From: Denitrificimonas halotolerans
GTDB taxonomy: Bacteria; Pseudomonadota; Gammaproteobacteria; Pseudomonadales; Pseudomonadaceae
Assembly (NCBI RefSeq): GCF_034259425.1
Contig: NZ_JAXIVU010000006.1
Location: forward strand, 62,001 to 126,000
Direction: 5' to 3'
Length of the DNA: 64,000 nucleotides
Below are positions 61,818 through 64,000 of this stretch, one piece after another. The notes below the pieces were generated by a model, which saw only the letters and a program-made list of their open reading frames with translations, ran no database searches and was not told the origin of the DNA. The position numbers and the translations under genes were made by a program. Each line of letters starts with the position of its first letter. Within the stretch, counting starts at the first letter, position 1.

Positions 61818-64000
61818 AAATTCTTAGCATTCGGCTAAAAAACATCAATGCGCTCAAAGGTGAGTGGAAAATTGATTTTACTCAAGCACCTTTTTACGGT
61901 AGCAGTTTATTTGTCATTACTGGACCTACCGGAGCTGGAAAGACCACTTTATTGGATGCTATATGTTTAGCGCTGTACAGTCGTACACCACGAATGAGCA
62001 GCATATCTAAAAATAGTAATGAGTTAATGACTCGACATACTGCCGAGTGCTTAGTAGAAGTTGAATTTGCGGTTAAAGATAAAGCTTACCGTGCTTTTTG
62101 GAGCCAGCGTCGTGCGCGTAATAAGGTTGATGGTGCACTGCAAGATGCGAAAACGGAGCTGGCTTACCTTGATGGGCGTATTATTACTGACAAGCTCAGT
62201 GAAAAACCTAAAGAAATAGAGCGGTTAACAGGGCTCGACTTCCATCGCTTTACTCAATCCGTGATGTTGGCTCAGGGTGGTTTTGCTGCTTTTTTAGAAG
62301 CCAACGCTAATGATCGAGCTGATTTATTAGAGCAGCTTACCGGCACTGAAATTTACGGACAGATTTCACAGCAAGTGTATACAGCACAAAAAGAGCAGCG
62401 TTACCTGTTAAACAACCTCAAGAGCCGCGCAGAAGGGGTACAACTGCTAAGTGATGAAGCATTAAGTAAGACTCGACTACAGCTCACTGAAACAAGGGCT
62501 TCAGTCACTCTTTTAAAGCAGCAACAAAGTGTTTTAGAAGAGCAGCTACAGTGGCGTCGTAGCTTAGATCAAGCAGAAATCAATCAAGCTCAAGCCCAAA
62601 AAAAACTGAAGGAGGCTCAAGTTCAGCTGCAAACTCATGCTGCGGATTTACAGCGTCTGGCGGAGCATATTCCTGCAGCTGCATTGCAAATTCACTATCA
62701 AAATTTACAGAAAGCACGGCGGGGTGTGGAACACAGTAAACAAACTTTGATTGCCGCACAGCAAAAAGCACAGGTGCAAACTACTCATTTACAACAATTA
62801 TCTTGGCTGTGTTATCAGTATGCGCAGCAGGCACTACAGTTAGTTCAAACACGGTTACAGTCAGCCCAAAAGACGCAGAGAAACCTGTTGCATAAGCGTG
62901 AGAAAACACCACATCATGCTCAGTTATCGGAATATATCAATGTTTGGCGTAATGCTTTTGCCTTATTAGAAAAGCAGCAAAGCACAATTAAAAGAGATAA
63001 GAAGCGGCAACAACAATTGGTCATGAAGTTTAACCAATTAAACTCCGATCTAGCTGCTCATAAAAAGCTGTATCAGCAACAGGACCAAGCGCTTCAGCCT
63101 TTATTACAGGCTTGGCAAACTGAGCAAGCTGCACTAGCGCAAGTCCTTGGGCAGTATAGTACTAGTGATTGGCAAGTGCGGCTTAATCATCTACATGAAC
63201 AGAGTCATTGCTACCAATGGTTAGCTCAGGAATATGAAACTGAGCGTATACAGCAGGCAGTATTAATTCAGAATGAAGCCCGTTGCACCGAGCTTGCGCT
63301 GCAAGTGCACAAGCATGAGCAGTTGCGTGAAACCTTGCTTAGACAATATGCCAACCTTAAAGAGCAGGTTAAAGATAAAGCTTTGCTGTTGAAGCAAGAG
63401 CAACGCATTGCTGACTTGGAAGTTTATCGCACGCAATTACAAGTTGATGAGCCTTGTCCATTATGTGGTTCTTTAGAGCATCCTGCGGTCAATCGATATC
63501 AAGCCCTAGACGTGTCGCAGACCGAATATGCCTTACAAGCGAAGCAAGCTGAGTTGGATGCAATCATTGAACAGGGGCAAATCTGTAAAGAACATTTGGC
63601 ACAAATCAGTAGTGAGTATGCTTTGTTGCGCAAACAACAGGCTGAAAATCAGCAGGAGCTAGATAAAATCCGCGAGCAGAAAATTGGTAACCTAAAAGCA
63701 TTGGGGTTTTCTGAATCTTTATCTGAAATTGATTTCTGTGCTGCACAAGCTGCTTATGAACAACAAGTGAAACAGTGCCAACAGCGTATTCAAGCGATTA
63801 ATCAAGCTCAAGATCGTTTAAAGCATAGCGAAGAAGTATACCGCGATGCGGAGCAAAAAATGCGTGATTTACAGCAAAAAATCATTATTTTATCCAGTGA
63901 TATTAAGCAGCACCAAGAGCAACAAAAAATTTTAGAGCAACAGATACTCAGCCAACAAAACGATGCACAACTGCAACAGCAGCAACTCAGCGAGCAGTTG
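61814..64000 (+). CDS. sbcC: Exonuclease subunit SbcC, N-terminal 729 residues (3' end cut by window)
   Basis: The ORF stays open to the window edge. The N-terminal ATPase half has Walker A ITGPTGAGKTTLLDAI near residue 36 and the Q-loop segment SVMLAQGGFAAFLEA. A long Gln-rich coiled coil follows, broken by the zinc-hook CPLCGS with cysteines at residues 548 and 551. SbcC drives the SbcD nuclease by ATP binding. The C-terminal Walker B half is outside the window. Confidence 0.93.
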   Translation, partial: MKILSIRLKNINALKGEWKIDFTQAPFYGSSLFVITGPTGAGKTTLLDAICLALYSRTPRMSSISKNSNELMTRHTAECLVEVEFAVKDKAYRAFWSQRRARNKVDGALQDAKTELAYLDGRIITDKLSEKPKEIERLTGLDFHRFTQSVMLAQGGFAAFLEANANDRADLLEQLTGTEIYGQISQQVYTAQKEQRYLLNNLKSRAEGVQLLSDEALSKTRLQLTETRASVTLLKQQQSVLEEQLQWRRSLDQAEINQAQAQKKLKEAQVQLQTHAADLQRLAEHIPAAALQIHYQNLQKARRGVEHSKQTLIAAQQKAQVQTTHLQQLSWLCYQYAQQALQLVQTRLQSAQKTQRNLLHKREKTPHHAQLSEYINVWRNAFALLEKQQSTIKRDKKRQQQLVMKFNQLNSDLAAHKKLYQQQDQALQPLLQAWQTEQAALAQVLGQYSTSDWQVRLNHLHEQSHCYQWLAQEYETERIQQAVLIQNEARCTELALQVHKHEQLRETLLRQYANLKEQVKDKALLLKQEQRIADLEVYRTQLQVDEPCPLCGSLEHPAVNRYQALDVSQTEYALQAKQAELDAIIEQGQICKEHLAQISSEYALLRKQQAENQQELDKIREQKIGNLKALGFSESLSEIDFCAAQAAYEQQVKQCQQRIQAINQAQDRLKHSEEVYRDAEQKMRDLQQKIIILSSDIKQHQEQQKILEQQILSQQNDAQLQQQQLSEQL

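Noticed and set aside
1..64000. CRISPR arrays, prophage or rRNA genes
   Set aside because: No regularly spaced repeats, phage structural genes or rRNA sequence were seen on reading.

Overview
This window looks like chromosomal DNA of a low-GC member of the Pseudomonadaceae, closest in flavour to Thiopseudomonas or a reduced Pseudomonas. The evidence is gene content and order: the nudJ-mnmA-hflD-purB block, the smr-prmB-aroC-MFS-mtnD block, the dgt/YqjD-YqjE-YqjK block, recC-recB-recD order, two OprD-family porins, MuxABC-OpmB-like efflux genes, and a tsdBA thiosulfate dehydrogenase pair.

Layout. 0-1.3 kb: end of a TonB gene and a TPR protein. 1.6-3.2 kb: isocitrate lyase (aceA). 3.9-10.1 kb: a leftward block of GNAT, RoxA oxygenase, purB, an EamA transporter, hflD, mnmA and nudJ. 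10.4-17.1 kb, rightward: icd, an Smr protein, prmB (its NPPY motif altered to KPPY), aroC, a frameshifted MFS gene, mtnD and nfuA. 17.1-18.1 kb: a candidate small RNA, ihfB and a LapA-domain membrane protein. 18.2-22 kb, leftward: dGTPase, three small membrane-associated proteins and an OprD porin. 22.2-31.6 kb: recCBD, translationally coupled. 31.6-34.7 kb: tsdB, tsdA and a second OprD porin. 34.7-35.3 kb: a sigma-54-type promoter, a long structured leader, an unrecognised 62-codon ORF and a terminator. 35.4-37.5 kb: a 5'-nucleotidase and a frameshifted orphan TnpB. 37.9 kb: tRNA-Ser(GGA). 38.3-43.3 kb: a LOG-family protein, a beta-CASP RNase-like protein and, divergently, a phosphoketolase-family enzyme. 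43.5 kb: a phospholipase-D type cardiolipin synthase. 44.7-49.1 kb, an accessory segment: a divergent Tus replication-terminator homologue, a NERD-domain membrane protein, a decayed PLD/DEAH helicase and an intact methyltransferase. 49.7 kb: tRNA-Met. 50-51.2 kb: a PfpI-type protein and thiol peroxidase. 51.4-60.3 kb: a four-gene tripartite RND efflux operon. 60.6-64 kb: sbcD and the start of sbcC.

How the genes work together. AceA and NADP-isocitrate dehydrogenase compete at the glyoxylate branch point. RecBCD and SbcCD handle DNA ends. TsdBA would pass electrons from thiosulfate to a c4-type cytochrome. The 5'-nucleotidase, LOG protein, beta-CASP protein and phosphoketolase-like enzyme lie close together and could form a route from RNA or nucleotides to pentose phosphates, which is inference.

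The least-explained parts are the sigma-54-driven small ORF with its leader, the candidate sRNA before ihfB, the chromosomal Tus homologue lacking the lock histidine, the decayed helicase/methyltransferase/NERD segment, and two single-base homopolymer deletions that break MFS and tnpB. No CRISPR array, prophage or rRNA was seen.
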